NCBI GenBank assembly: GCA_031772625.1
Contig: CM062816.1
Coordinates: forward strand, 633,113,269 to 633,177,268
DNA: 64,000 nucleotides
Source of the DNA: Pinus tabuliformis
Taxonomy: Eukaryota; Streptophyta; Pinopsida; Pinales; Pinaceae
Reading direction: 5' to 3'
In this document: positions 11,921 through 24,206 of the stretch, in pieces
How positions within the stretch are numbered: the stretch's first letter is position 1
Layout of the letters: each line of letters begins with the position of its first letter
The notes under the pieces: model-generated
Seen by the model: only the letters and a program-made list of their open reading frames with translations
The model's database searches: none
What the model was told of the DNA's origin: nothing
Made by a program: the position numbers and the translations under genes

Positions 11921-13100
11921 TTATGGAAAATATTTCTTTAGGACTTGCTTATTAACAGGTAGAGGTTCTCTCTTACCTGCTAAATGTTGTAACGAAAAAG
12001 TTGATGGGCCTATTAGCTTGATAATTTGGAATGGGCCAAGCCACATTCGTTGGAACTTAGTATGCTTGCCTTTCTCTTCATGAGATTTATCCCATTTTAA
12101 CACTAAGTCTCCGAGTTGGAAATGTTTTGAAGATACAAAATTTGAATCAAAGGATGCTTTGAGTAATTGTTGATGATGTGCATGGATAATTCTAGCCATT
12201 TCTCGTTCCTCTTCAAGTTTAAGGATTTGTAATTATCTAAGTTGCATAGACGAGGAAGGAGTTTATTCGATGAATTGAACTAAGGCAAACAAGGAATAAC
12301 TATGTTTTCTGGAAAGACAACTTCTTTCCCATAAACCACATTAAAAGGAGAAGTGTCAATGGAGGTTTTGTAAGTTATTCAATCTGACCACAAAGAAAAT
12401 AGTAAAGATTTATGCCATTTCTTTTCACTTTGATCAATAGTTCGCTTAATAATCCTGATAAGGTTCTTATTTGTGGATTCAACTAACACATTTCTTTGTG
12501 GGTAATAATTAGCAGAATATTTAAGTTCAAACCTCTTTTAAGAGCAAACTCTCTCATAGCATTACCTGAAAAGTAAGATGAATTATCAAAAATTAAGGCA
12601 GAAGGTAAACCAAACCTGGTGATGATAAATTGATCTATAAATTCAATAATGTTGTCAGAGTTGGCTACCTTGAGTGGAATTGCTTCAACCCATTTGGTGA
12701 AGTAATTAGTGGCTATAAGGATATACTTATGCTGCTTAGAAGAATGAGGAACGATCTCACCTATTATGTCCAATACCCACTGTTAAAATGGTTGATCAAT
12801 GTTGACTAGTTGTAATGGTAATGTTGGTTTCTTCTGTCTTCCAGTAGCTATCTAACATATCTTATATTTCCTTACACAACTGCTTGCATCTTTGAATAGG
12901 GTTGGCTAGTAATAGCCTACATGTAGGATTTTATGTGTTGTGGCATCTTCTGCGAAGTGTCCGCTAGGCGGTCCATCGTGAAGTTCCTGCAATACTTTCT
13001 CTACTTCATATTTCTCAAGACATCTAAGAAAAACAGAATCATAATTCATTCTAAATAGCAGATTGTTGGCAATTTGATACTGTTTAGCTTTCAACCTCAA
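11921..13100 (-). pseudogene. G2 integrase (gypsy type), degraded
   Basis: The minus strand runs from the zinc-binding part (LQELHDGPPSGHFAEDATTHKI ... CVRKYKIC) through the core (VLDIIGEIVPHSSKQHKYIL, then FGLPSALIFDNSSYFSG) to a C-terminal part ending KREPLPVNKQVLKKYFP. The first two core Asp positions are visible (LDIIGE, FDNS). The segment with the third catalytic residue is frameshifted near 12480. Its job would be to insert the cDNA into host DNA. It is separated from RT by the gypsy RNase H, the normal order. Confidence 0.75.
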
Positions 13101-13199
13101 GGCTCTTTTCTTCGTGTAATTAAAATGTGGAGATGCATATCCATTTTTTAAATAGAATATTATATCATCATATGTTGATTCAATGTCAGTAAGGCTTAC

Positions 13200-13726
13200 C
13201 TCTTAGATTTGTACCTCGTCACTTGAATGCTATGATTCAGACATATTCGATGCTCCTACCAGCATCCTACAAAAACCTTGGCCTTTCACAATGTTTGCTA
13301 GTTTGATTTCAATGTCATATTCTTGTAGAGTTGTAACACAATTTTCTCTTTTACATCCCTTTGTACTAGAATATTTCTTACTGCTCAGAATGGTACTATC
13401 ACCTTGGTGTGGGTTTCCAGAAGAAAATGTCTGAAGTGTTTTATTGATTTGAAAACAGCGTAAGCTTGTTTTCCAACATCTGAGTAATTCAATTCAGCTC
13501 CCTGTAAATTAGAGCTAAAGAAATAAATTGAGGCTTTGGATTTGTCTTGATTTGCTTGAGTCAATATGGTTGTGTATGATTTCTCGGAAGCAAAAGTGTA
13601 CAAAGTGAAATGATTGGAAAAAATCGGCATTGCTAAAGACAGGGTGTTTATGATTGCTAGTTTTATCAAGTTAAAGGCTTCATGTTCCAATTGACCCCAT
13701 TTAAACAGAGAATTTTCTTTTATCAT
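13200..13726 (-). pseudogene. G2 gypsy-type RNase H, degraded
   Basis: Follows RT directly. FKWGQLEHEAFNLIKLAI is the usual start of the RT-RNase H connection, and LNYSDVGKQAYAVFKSIKHFRHFL is the conserved middle part. The first catalytic position, normally a DAS-like motif, reads FASEKS, so activity is doubtful. Stops follow after 13385. The domain would degrade RNA in the RNA/DNA hybrid. Confidence 0.7.
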
Positions 13727-13782
13727 GGCTGGAAGGTGTAATACAATTCTTGAGAAGTTAGGGACAAATCATTTGACAAAAT

Positions 13783-14772
13783 TTATTTCACCAAGGAAAG
13801 ATTGCATCGATTTTTTGTATGGCACAAAGGTGTTTCAGAAATTTCTTTAATCCTATGTGGGTCAATATGAATCCCTATTTTAGAGACAATAAATCCAAGG
13901 AGTTTTCCTTCACTTAATACAAAAAAATACTTCTTGGGGTTAAGGGAAATCCCATATTTTTGACAATGTTCAAAGATTTGTTTTAGATCTCTCAGATGAT
14001 TACTACATTTTTTGGAATATATAGTTATATCATCTAAGTAGATTACCATTGGCCTATTTACTAAACCCTTGAAAGCAATGTCCATGGCTCTTTGGAAAGT
14101 GGCACCAACATTAATTAGTCCAAACAAAATCTTTTAATAGGCGTAAGTGCCCCATTTTGTTCTAAATGTGGTTCTCAGTTGATCGTCTAGATGGACTAAG
14201 ATTTGATTGTAACCTAAGAAACCATCTAGAAAGGACATTAGTTCTGAGCCTACAACTGATTGAAATCCCTATTCCATAGGAGGCAAAGGAAAATTGTCCT
14301 TTTGGCAAGCTTTATTGAGATTGCGAAAGTCTATACAAATCTAGATATCACCGTTTTTCTTTCGGACTAGAACGAGATTGGAGACCCAACTGGAATGCCT
14401 AACAGGAAAAATAATTTTGGCTTTTAGTAGTTTATTTAACTCAGATTTAATCTAGCTTTCTAAATTGGGATGAAATTTCCTCAATTTCTGTTGAAAGGGT
14501 TTTTCATCAAAGGTCATCGAAATAGTGTGTTGAATAATAGAAGTGTCATAGGTTTTAAGATCGTCATAATTCCAAGAAAATACATTCTTATATTGATTCA
14601 AAAAAAGTATAAAAGTCGATTTTTCTTCCGATGTGAGTCTGAAATCTAGATTGATGTTTTGTGTTTTTGAGTCAGTTCCAAGATTGATTAGTTCATACCT
14701 CAGAGTTGAACTCTGAAGTTTTGAATTAGTAGATCTTTTGAATCTATATTTGAGGTCATATAAATCTTTCAA
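13783..14772 (-). pseudogene. G2 reverse transcriptase (gypsy type), degraded
   Basis: Minus-strand frame with KAKIIFPVRHSSWVSNLVLV, MSFLDGFLGYNQILVHLDDQ and the active-site block MVIYLDDITIYSKK. YLDD is intact, but the first catalytic Asp region has stops around it (DGFLGYN is readable). The frame is broken near 14130 and 14450. A ~100-residue linker that is also seen in G3 precedes it (STLRYELINLG to HTISMTFDEKPFQQKLRKF). Confidence 0.85.
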
Positions 14773-14949
14773 TTTAACTATGAATTTTGGTATAGCATTG
14801 TTGGTTTCTAGCTTTAGTTGGTTGTCATGCTGGTCTTCCTCAACTATCTGGTCATCATAAGAACCTTCTGAAGTGAGGAATCTTATGATATTGGGATCGT
14901 TTTTAAAGACTCTCTAGTTGGTGATATTATTAGGAATAGATGGCCTAAA

Positions 14950-15400
14950 AATTAATTCAATGGAGAATCGATCTGGGTTGTAATCTTCTGGTGGAATAAG
15001 CTTGGAAGCTACATTAGCTAGGAGATCGGTGCTAGCATTTTGGATTCTTGGGATAGAGGAAATATAAAACACTGTAAAATGTGAGGTCAAGTCTTGGACT
15101 AACGATTGATAGTGTTTCAGATGTCCTCACAGACAGTGTATAGTATTTCTTACTTATCTAACAACAATTTTGAAATTTCCAAACACTTGAAGGTATTTGA
15201 TATTAAGACCAATTGCTTTGTACAAACCTTGAACGAATGCTTCATATTCAGCAATGTTGTTTGTACAAACAAATTCAATTCTACACACTAGAATAGTCTT
15301 TTCACCTTGTAGGCTAACTAATATCCATCATGCCCCTGCTCCATCATTAGATCTAGATCCATCAAGAAATAATTTCTAGAATAAAGATTTATGTACAAGT
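14950..15400 (-). pseudogene. G2 extra RNase H domain upstream of RT
   Basis: Minus-strand translation gives KLFLDGSRSNDGAGA, then CTNNIAEYEAFVQGLYKAIG, then LQVFGNFKIVVR, and later NASTDLLANVAS. This is the DGS / TNN-AEYEA / GDS / D series of the RNase H class found as the additional 'archaeal-like' RNase H in Tat/Ogre elements. The third acidic position is lost (GNF instead of GDS) and there are three stops, so it is inactive. It sits between protease and RT, not after the gypsy RNase H. Confidence 0.75.
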
Positions 15401-15639
15401 TGGTCTACAAAATTCACACATTTATAGGTGTCTATTTGGGAATAATTTTCAACTTGAGATACAACAGAGCTTTCTAAGAAAGCTGAAGTATAAGCATTGA
15501 AATTCCCTAGGAATGACTCAACATAATAGTTTTCGATTATATTATTGCTATATGCTACCGCCTCATTTTCTCCTTCTAGCTCTATCACTATATATTTTTG
15601 ATGTTTCTCTCAATCAACCTTTATCTAATTTGGCTTGCC

Positions 15640-16030
15640 ATTATAGGGAAGCCACATGTGAGACCAATTAGTTGCGAATTAACCATGGATTTTTTCTGAT
15701 CAGTCCCTACTGAGGATTAAGCCATAAAATTCAGGAATGTCAGCTACAAGTATATCAATGACTTGAAAAACTTTTTGGTTTGATGATGTCTAATGGTTAC
15801 TTGATTAAGTCCTCTGACAACTTCGACTTGAGACCGATCTAATTGTACTATTCGTACTGTAGATTTTGAGGCTAGACATTTTACTTAGTGTAGACTGTTC
15901 TAGGAAAAATGTTAGATGAAGCACCAAAATCAACTAAGCAATTGTGCAATTTTTTCTTAAATACTTCAAAAGTAAGGAGAAATGGCAGAGTATGAGATTT
16001 AGATCTTCCGCCAATTAGAGAGATGTCTGT
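15640..16030 (-). pseudogene. G2 aspartic protease region, degraded
   Basis: Minus-strand CLVDFGASSNIFP near 15920-15960 corresponds to the catalytic D-S/T-G-A motif, with Ser replaced by Phe. Frames around it are short. It would process the Gag-Pol polyprotein. It is placed between Gag and the extra RNase H. Confidence 0.6.
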
Positions 16031-16145
16031 TGGATCAATTTTTTTTACAGAAATACTAAGGGGTCTTTACATTTCCTAAGCATCCTGTGATATTACTGCG
16101 GAAGGTAGTAGGAACTGCTTTGAGTTCTTTCAAAGGTAGGTTCTG

Positions 16146-17901
16146 CTAATGTTTTAATTTACTAAGATCATGAAAGGTGATGTTTTCCCTAGTTTTCTTC
16201 ATATCCTCAATAATATTATATTCCATTTCATTGGGAATTATGAGAGTTTTAGATGAGAGTGAAGGATCTGATTGGGTAGGGTTTGTTTTAGTAGATTTCA
16301 GTGAAGATTTTTTACCTACGACTTTATCTCTCGAAGGTGGCATTGAAGTTTTCTATTTTGAGCTCGATTAAGGTGGATCAAGCTAATTTCTATCTCTAGT
16401 GGCTATAGGTGATGCTTCCTGTTCCTCTTCATTTGGAAGGATAAAATCCCAGATCCCTTGTAACTCCATTATTTCTTGATCGTCAGTTTATTCTTCACTT
16501 AAGGCTTCTTCCTCATCTCCATCCGATTCAGCGTTGGATATAGCATTTGGTGGTTTAGGATCAATTGGGGCATTCCTTTTTTATGGTCTAAAATTTTTCT
16601 TGGAAGAAGATTCTGCTACTTGTTTTTTCATGTCAACCATTTCGTTAGACATGGTCTTGAGGACATTTTGTAACCCTTCCAGATCAAAAGGATCCTTTGG
16701 TAGTTTTTTCCTAAAATCATCTCTAAAGCTTACTTTCTTTGATTTTCTTTCCTCTAATTCATTTTTGTTTTCTACGGTCAAGATACGTTTTTCAAAAGCT
16801 ATTGCTTCTTTCATATTTTCTGATAACGTCAATTTGAAAGCTCAATCAATGAAGGTGGCTGTGTTTGAGGGTACAGAAGAAATGTACCATTCATTCGGAC
16901 CTCCGCACTACGCTTGGACATCGTAGGTTTTTTATTCAATAACTTATTGAAACATGAGTTAAATTCCTTAATGGGTTCTTTTGGTTTGGCTTTCAAACTG
17001 AATAGGTCATTTATCAAAGTTGTTGTAGACCTATCATCTCCAAATTTAGTTAAAAATTACTCTTGAAAAGCATCCGAGCTATAAATAGAGCCTGATGGTA
17101 ATGAGAAGTACCATGATCATGTTGCTTCTTGTAGAGTATGTGGGAATACTCTTACAACTGCATCTTATTCTACTACTCCATTCAAATTAATGGACAACAT
17201 GAAATTATTTATATGTTCTTTAGCTAACAGGCCATTATCAGGGTTAAATTTAGGTAACCATTTTTCTAGCTGTGCTGGCAATTGGGATAAAGGTTCAGCC
17301 ATTCTAATAGCTCCTAGGTTGGTCCATGGCCTTGGTTGAGGTTGATTTTCTGCCATTGTTGGAATATTAGTAGAAGAGGGTGAAGCAATGATTAAAGGTG
17401 ATTGGGTAGAGGATGGTGTGACTCCTATACGTGTGTGTGAATCACAATCTGCAGTTGCGAAGCGAGTGTGTGACCTTGCAATGATATGGATGGAATGGAT
17501 GATGATGATGAAAGAACCTCGTTGTGAGATTCTGATGGTGTCCTCTTAGCCTTTTTATGAATTAGCAAAGGGAATTCAAATGGTGGGATTCCAAGTTTTT
17601 CACTTTGTGATCTGGTTAGCAGTTGTGATGGGATATATTAAGAAGTGACACTACCTTGGGATAACTCATATTCTTCTTGAGATATTGAAATCCGCTACAA
17701 TTTGTGGATCAGAGATTGTAATTCAAGTGGTTCAGAAGAACAACTGTCTGGCTTGTTTAGGATTTCAACATTGGGCTCTATAATTTTCTTTTCAAATTTT
17801 CGCTTGGGAATAGGAGATTTAGAATTTGAACAAGAAGTTGGAGGTGATGGTGAGGTAGAATTACTCTTAGAATGGCATGTAGATTTATATTTACTTGCCA
17901 T
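16146..17901 (-). pseudogene. G2 Gag, degraded
   Basis: The likely start is ATG at 17901, ten bases after the PBS (MASKYKSTCHSKSNS, a Ser/Pro-rich N-terminus). From 17356 the capsid-like core is readable: LEKWLPKFNPDNGLLAKEHI, then across a stop ATWSWYFSLPSGSIYSSDAF and LFSLKAKPKEPIKEFNSCFNK, typical of the retrotransposon gag fold. A charged region (ENKNELEERKSKKVSFRDDF) and a basic tail at 16146-16343 follow. No CCHC knuckle is seen. Several stops and frameshifts. Confidence 0.7.
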
Positions 17902-17910
17902 TGATAGTCA

Positions 17911-17929
17911 GGCCCTCCTTCTAGTACCA
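17911..17929 (-). other. Primer-binding site of G2
   Basis: On the minus strand TGGTACTAGAAGGAGGGCC starts four bases after the end of the 5' LTR. A TGG start at this place is what a tRNA 3' CCA end requires. I cannot assign the tRNA with confidence. Confidence 0.65.
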
Positions 17930-17933
17930 AATA

Positions 17934-20900
17934 TGTTGAGGGCTCAAAAATAATTGCCTCATCAAGGGGGATAACCACCCAGTCCGAACCTTAGGACAAC
18001 TCCTTTTCCGTTTGGAATAGTGGCTCTAACTGGGGATAATGGGACAAGTTTCCCAATCTGTTTTTATGCTTGTGCTAACAAGATGATGCTTTCGAGAGTT
18101 TTTGGAGTAATACTTAACCTCAAAATAATCTAATCTAACTAATAGTCACACACAATTTGTCTTAATCAAAAATATTTATCTAACTATAACTATCCCAAGA
18201 GTGACATGATATATGCAATGTAAAATTATAACTAAAAATAATTGAAAATAAAAATCATTCAATTACGATAAGAATTGAATCTTTTTAATAATGATCGTTT
18301 CGTATAAAAAGTTAGCTGAAATGATATGAGAGATATATCGCATAAAAATCATTCATGTATTTAGTATAAACTATAAATCATCATCAGAAAATAGTGCAAT
18401 AATGGCAATCTAAAATTCAAACTTTCATACATAAATAACTTGAAGATAATGTATTACTTGACACATAAGTAAAAGGAATTAAGAGATAAAAGTACCATTT
18501 ATAATACGTTCTACTCATGTGCTCTAGCAATATTGATCTACTTTCAAATCATCCAACATCATCTAAGATTACATGAGTGAAATTTCAGTAGAAGATGTCA
18601 AATTCAAGTAGAAAATAAATAATTTTCCATTAATTCCACCATAACTTCCTCAAAGGGAGCAGAAGTGCATGTTCTAAAGAATGTTTCTGATAAAATTTAT
18701 GGACCCCTCTCTAATTGCATGAGAGGGGTTTAAATACTAAATTATGTAACTAAAAATATATTATTACAAAAAAAGCTGAGGAGGTTTAAACGACCTGCCT
18801 CAATTTAAGAAAAATAAAACAAAAATAGAAATCTACATAATGACTAATTCTGCATTCGATCTTTCATATTGTAAATATCTAGCATGGTCTTGAGGAGTGT
18901 AGGTTGGCTGACTTTGGCTCTCATTTGTCATGTAAACATGGCACTGATGAGTGCTAGCACCATTTTCTCCGAAGAAACAATTAGGAATTTCAGGATAATA
19001 CAATAGATGTGCGGCTTTACCAGATATTACCAATATGTCTCCCAGTTTAACATAGTCACTTGCCTAATTGCTTATGTTCTTTCTTCTGCTGCGTGTTTCC
19101 ACTGTAATTTGAGTTGTATTGCATTTGGAAGGAAACCAGGAGTGGTTTCTCCCACAAGATTAGCACAATGCAAATTTTCATTCACACTTTCAATGATGAT
19201 GTTTGTCGCTGCTACTGCATCCTCTGTTACCTGTTCTGCCTCTTTTAGTCAAGAACCCCAACACGTGAATAAGATCTCTTTATGTGATTCATCCATTTTG
19301 GGCATGTTAACTCTTCTCCCATTCTCAGAATTTTTCCAAGTTATGAAATCTGAAACCTTTTTAATAATTTCATCATATTCTAGTCACAATTCCATAACTT
19401 TGCTCCTTAACTTGCCACTTATTTCACAGTAAGAGTTCGACTACAACATTTTTTGGCATATCAATTCTTTTTGGTGTGTGAGTTGGGAGTTGAGGCTGAG
19501 TGCTTTGGTGACAAACTGATCAATCTTTGGGTCGTCCTGATGCAGATCTATTATGTTGTGTATCTATGACTCCTTAGCTAACAAGCTACTTTGATGTTCT
19601 ATTTGCATTCGTTCAAACTCCTGTTGTAACTTAGCCAATTGTATTTATGCTTGTTGGTTGGTTTTGGCTTGCTGTAACTATTGTTCTAGTGAAAAAATTT
19701 TGTTTTCTTATTCCTTAAGCAATAGTTGTACTTTTGTGTCTTTCTCAATAGTTGCCATAACATATGCACCTATGAACTACGAGAGCCTAGTGAGGTTGGA
19801 CGATGGGTCCGTGGATGAGTATTTCTAGAGGACATCCATCAGCTCATTGTCTAGAGTGGTAGATTCCAATTTTCTATCCTTTCTCTATATTTTAACAGTG
19901 GCCTTGTGCTGTGGGCTATAAAATACATCAAAAGGGGGAATTTATTCTATTCTTAAAACAATCTAAGAGGTGGGGGTAACAGGAATGTGTTCTATTTCTT
20001 GAGTATTCAAAGTTCCCCTTCTTATAATTTCCAGAGTTGTTTATTGATGTGTCATTTATGTCTTCAGTGCTTGTTTCTCTGTGTTGAGTTTTTTGTTGAA
20101 ATTATCACACTCCTCTTCCAAATAAATTACTGGAGGCTTTATTAGATGTATAGGGGGAGTATGGGTTTTAGTCTGCTTGATGGTCAAAGTCTGTTCATCT
20201 GTCTCTACAGTAGACTGGGCTGTAACCTCGATTGATTCCTTGCTCCTACTTTTCTTATTTTATGAAGACTTCTCATATGCCTTTCTAGAATTGTTTTTAT
20301 ACTTTTCCTTAGAGTCACCATCTATGCTTACGCTGGGAGTGGGCTCCCTTATTGGTTAAATTTACAATTGGTCCAATGGGACCTTTGATAATCTCTTTTC
20401 TTTGTAGCTATAAAATGTTTCAAGACCTTCTTAATCAAAAAGTATCTGTGCCATATGCTTCAATTCTCTGAAGGAATTATTCTGTAAGAAAACATCATCA
20501 AATGGGTCCTTCTCATGGTTGAATACTTTTACTTTGACCATAGTGATAAAATCCTTGACAATACTGAATGGGTCGCATTGTCTTCAGGGGAACTTAGGTA
20601 ATCATAGAGACAACATATTATCTACTTCCCTGAACGCATGGCCATGGTCAAGTAATGCAAACGCTCCACATGACACAAGAAATTGAGGTCAAATGGCCTT
20701 TTTTGACTCCTTCAATTCTTTGCTCGTCCCTCCTTCACTGCATGTCTAATAGGCTATCTCTCTAGCCATTAATTTATTTGGGACATAGAGAGGGAGAACA
20801 TCGGGAGAGGCGATGATGCCAAACACTCTGATATATATAAATGTCTCTTCCCCAAACCATATAGCTACTGGGAGGATGTCTATCTCACCTTGGGATAATT

Positions 20901-22794
20901 TGGGGGCATATCGGTTATAAATTCATTTATCGATGAGAAGCATAACCCCGTGAAAAATCTTGAAAAAATGTGGTTCAAAATTGGATTCCCACATGTTTAT
21001 GTGGTAGATGTGAATAAGAAGTAGGTCTTGAATAGTCCACTTCCATCCCATAAGAGGGAATTTAGAACCAAAACAAATAGCGTCTGTAACATAAGCACAC
21101 ATGAAAAACAGAGGGTAAACCCTCGAAGTAATAATCCTTTCCCTTTTATACTCTATAATTTCTTTAGCTAAATTATCAGACAGGATTTGTGCCCAATCTA
21201 TTATTGTTGCATTAACGACTGCATCTATTAAAGGTAACCATTCTGAGGAGAATTTGTTACTGTTGAGTTTGCCAAGTAGTTTACAGAGCATAGCCACAGT
21301 AAAATAAAAATGGGAACAAACAGATGTGGTGGCGTACATACTATTTTTATCTTTCTTGATTCTTTCTTCTTTATTTGACCAATTCTTTATGTAATCCACC
21401 GTGTCTTCATTTTCCTTGATGAATTTCTCAAAAAATTGCCTATTGTAGGTAACCTATGGCTCCAGCAGGTGGTACATAAGCCTTAGGTTATCTGGAGTGA
21501 AAGATGCTATAACATCCTGTCCTCCTGTTTTGATCCACTTAACCATGTCAGTATAGGGGATTGTTTTCAGCCGCATGGCTATTCGGTGCAGAAATGACCA
21601 CGCAACTTCATTTATGGAAGCATCAAATGAATCGCGCCCATCAACTGTAATCTTTGTGTCAAGAATCCTTGGTTGTTCTTCCTCCAGTAACTGATACATA
21701 GCCTCCCATGTAGACGTCCCTACTTCCCTATTACATGTGGTATCTGTGAACAGAGGAGTCATTTCTGAAATCTCAAAGGTGACTGCATTCCCTTTCTTTA
21801 CCATTGCTTTCAGCTCCATGTTCTGCAGCTTTTTTCTGAAAGTTTCAAGAGGAACAATGTATCGATAAAAATGATACTGAACGTAGGAATGAATCGATGA
21901 AGAAAACCAGTAAAGGTGATAAAGGTGTTTTATTTGAAATCACATAAGAAGATATCAAATCACTCTAAATGGCCTTTCACACATAAATGTAGTTAATTCT
22001 TCATAAATGCCCACTAATGATCCGTTATATTTTAACTTGAATTTCCGTAAATATTCACATCTCAAATTGAGAAACAATCTCCTAGGGTGGTGAGCCTTTA
22101 AAGTGCGATAATATCAGTTTTGTGATTTGAAAAGCAATATTGTTGATCGCTATATTGCATAATTCGTTTTGTTTAACTTACCACTTTTTTGAGTTTGTGC
22201 GAGATGCGAGAAACAAACGTCATTACTTATTGGGCCTCTTTTTAATGAATAATGGACCTTTGCATGTTTTGATGGAAATATTAAGAGGTGGGTCGAAGAC
22301 GAGATCACATTTTACAATATCGACATATAATAGGTTGAGGCTTGTGTCGTATGATTGAAATGTGATGTGAGAGGGCTATTATACCATCGTAATCTTGCAG
22401 ATTGCAATACTTCGGGGTAACCTCTTAAGAGAAGTCTTTTATAAACAGTGATTTTGTGATGCGAGACTTTAGCTTTTAAATGAATATTTAAGGACTTTCT
22501 AACATTATGACTGCTTTTTTATTATAGATTTACTTTTTTTATTATTTCATCATAGATCGTGGTGGGTTAGAAAGGTATCGTTTGTGATGCATTTCATGCT
22601 AAATAAGAAAAAGTAGCATTTAGATGGTTTTATAGGTTTTGTTTGATATCTTGATTTATTCTAAAAATAAAAGAAATATTTACATGTTAGGATTGATTTT
22701 TTGGGTATATGCATCTTTTGAAAGGGTCCCCATTTATTAAAGTAATATTTTACTACTAGCTTTAATAAATGAGGGGTTCTTGACAAGAACAACA
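17934..22794 (-). repeat. 5' LTR of G2
   Basis: 4.86 kb, the partner of 5985-10820. On the minus strand it begins TGTTGTTCTTGTC and ends at TCAACA. It is bounded by the TSD outside and the PBS inside. It contains the second copy of the LTR ORF. Confidence 0.9.
18844..21819 (-). pseudogene. LTR-encoded accessory ORF of G2, 5' LTR copy
   Basis: About 990 codons on the minus strand, beginning MELKAMVKKGNAVTFEISEM. The longest open pieces are 21454-21819 and 20923-21399; the rest is closed by many single stops, mostly at positions where CAA, CAG, CGA or TGG became a stop. The protein text follows the 3' LTR copy closely (TSTWEAMYQLLEEEQPRI; FPLMGWKWTIQDLLLIHIYH; coiled-coil part; LLKTMLDIYNMKDRM). 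This copy retains the likely start ATG. The ORF would be first in the genomic RNA, upstream of PBS and gag. Function unknown. Confidence 0.65.
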
Positions 22795-23041
22795 ATTATA
22801 TATAAAGTAATTGCAAAAAAAGTTATGGTTAAATAATTTCATCTAATATAACTATTATACATTTTTGCTCATAGTTTTGTTCAAAGTAAACTTAAAGATT
22901 TCCTGGAATTTCATATTTAACTTGTGTAGTCAATCCAAATAACCAAAAAAATTTCAAGGCATTGAATGTATATATGCATCCAAAAATAAAATTTAAATTA
23001 TATATATCAACCTTAACCATAGATCTATAGCATCAAAAGGA
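22795..23041. other. AT-rich sequence right of G2
   Basis: Begins with the right TSD of G2 (ATTAT). AT-rich, no ORF, no motif recognised. Confidence 0.5.
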
Positions 23042-23095
23042 ATCAAATCTCTTGAGGTTGTACTTAGAAAGTGTTTTCACCTCAAGAGATTTGAT
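23042..23095. repeat. Perfect 17-bp inverted repeat at the edge of C3
   Basis: The arms 23042-23058 and 23079-23095 are exact reverse complements, separated by 20 bases. The right arm belongs to readable copia coding text on the minus strand; the left arm lies at the point where that text ends. It looks like a fold-back copy made at a break. Confidence 0.85.
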
Positions 23096-24206
23096 CCCTA
23101 TCGATGATTCCTAGATGTGTGCTTAATATGGATCTATACTAAGTTATCAAAGATTTCATAGCCCATCCTTCTATGCCATAGCCATGTCTCATCTTTCTTG
23201 CTTAAGTAGAAACTTACTCTAGAGTTATCAAAGACATGTAAATTGTCGTGTCTTAATTTCCTTTCCCACTAGCTTTCCATTCTACACTTTTCTTATCTCA
23301 CAATATTTAGAAAGACACATCACATCATATACATTATAAAAAATATAAATTACACTTAGAATATTGTGCTTAATACTATCCAAATACAAAACATTTTGGC
23401 CCTTGATCTTCTCATCTTGACTAACTGCAGCCTTTCCTTTCATTTGTGCTAGAGCATTATTTCCAAAGGTGATACTTTGCTTCCTATTTTCATTTAGAAG
23501 TAATAATATATTCTTATCTCTAGTTATGTACTTTGAACAAATTCTATCTACATACCATTTCCCTCTTCTTCATGTGCAAAAGGAGCAAGCCCACACTCTT
23601 ATGTTTTCTTAGTATTTCGTTTCCATTTCTTCATATTTCTTGGATGTTTAGATTGTTTAGGGATCATATTTTTAGGAGGGAAATCAAACTTGCTTCTACA
23701 CACACTAGGCTTGTGGCCAAAGCTATTACACTTAAAGAACTTAATCTCATTTAGCAGAAGAGAAAATGATTTTCTACTCCCAACAAACAAACTTATAGAT
23801 CTAGGAACTTGAGAATATTTGGAACTGGGAGAAATTATACAATTAATGGATCTAAGCCCAAAATTATGAAACACATAAAAATTTACATAGAACAAATTTG
23901 GGTGCATGAAATTTGAAAAGCATTGAGTTTGAGGCAATTAATTGTACCTGAAATACCTTGTTTATTGGCTTACACATCTGTGAGGAAAAACATTTGAAGC
24001 TTTGATTGATTTTGGTCCTTGTTTTTTTCTTCTCTAATTTGTATGTTTTAGAACTTCAATCACTCTCCCTTGAAGTGCTTTCACATATATTTGAATACTC
24101 TTCTTCCTATGGACCTAGTGTTTTCCTTTCTTTTTAAACTTTGTTGGGGATCTACATAACCAAGACCTGTCTTATTTGTAGGGTATCTTTGACTATTGAA
24201 AATGTT
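23079..24206 (-). pseudogene. C3 copia fragment: gag end and protease
   Basis: Minus strand. NIFNSQRYPTNKTGLGYVDP at about 24130-24200 is the conserved end of the coiled-coil gag linker of copia elements. FFKCNSFGHKPSVC near 23740 is a zinc knuckle whose first Cys is lost. WYVDRICSKYITRDKN near 23550 is the protease block, where D-S-G reads D-R-I. NVLYLDSIKHNILSV follows, then a broken GAG-pre-integrase part (RHGYGIEGWAMKS). No integrase or RT remains. The rest of the gag linker lies at 31521-32090, beyond the L1 insertion. Confidence 0.75.

Larger units (their letters stand above)
5985..22794 (-). mobile_element. G2: Ty3/gypsy element with 4.8 kb coding LTRs
   Basis: Two long direct repeats (5985-10820 and 17934-22794) flank a gypsy gag-pol on the minus strand. 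The 5-bp sequence ATTAT lies directly outside both ends (5980-5984 and 22795-22799), a perfect TSD. A PBS candidate lies four bases inside the 5' LTR. Pol order, read on the minus strand, is Gag, protease, extra RNase H, RT, gypsy RNase H, integrase. A ~150-bp sample of the LTRs differs at roughly 12 percent by eye, so the insertion is old. Coding regions have many stops and frameshifts. Unusual points are the LTR-encoded ORF and the RNase H upstream of RT. Confidence 0.9.
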
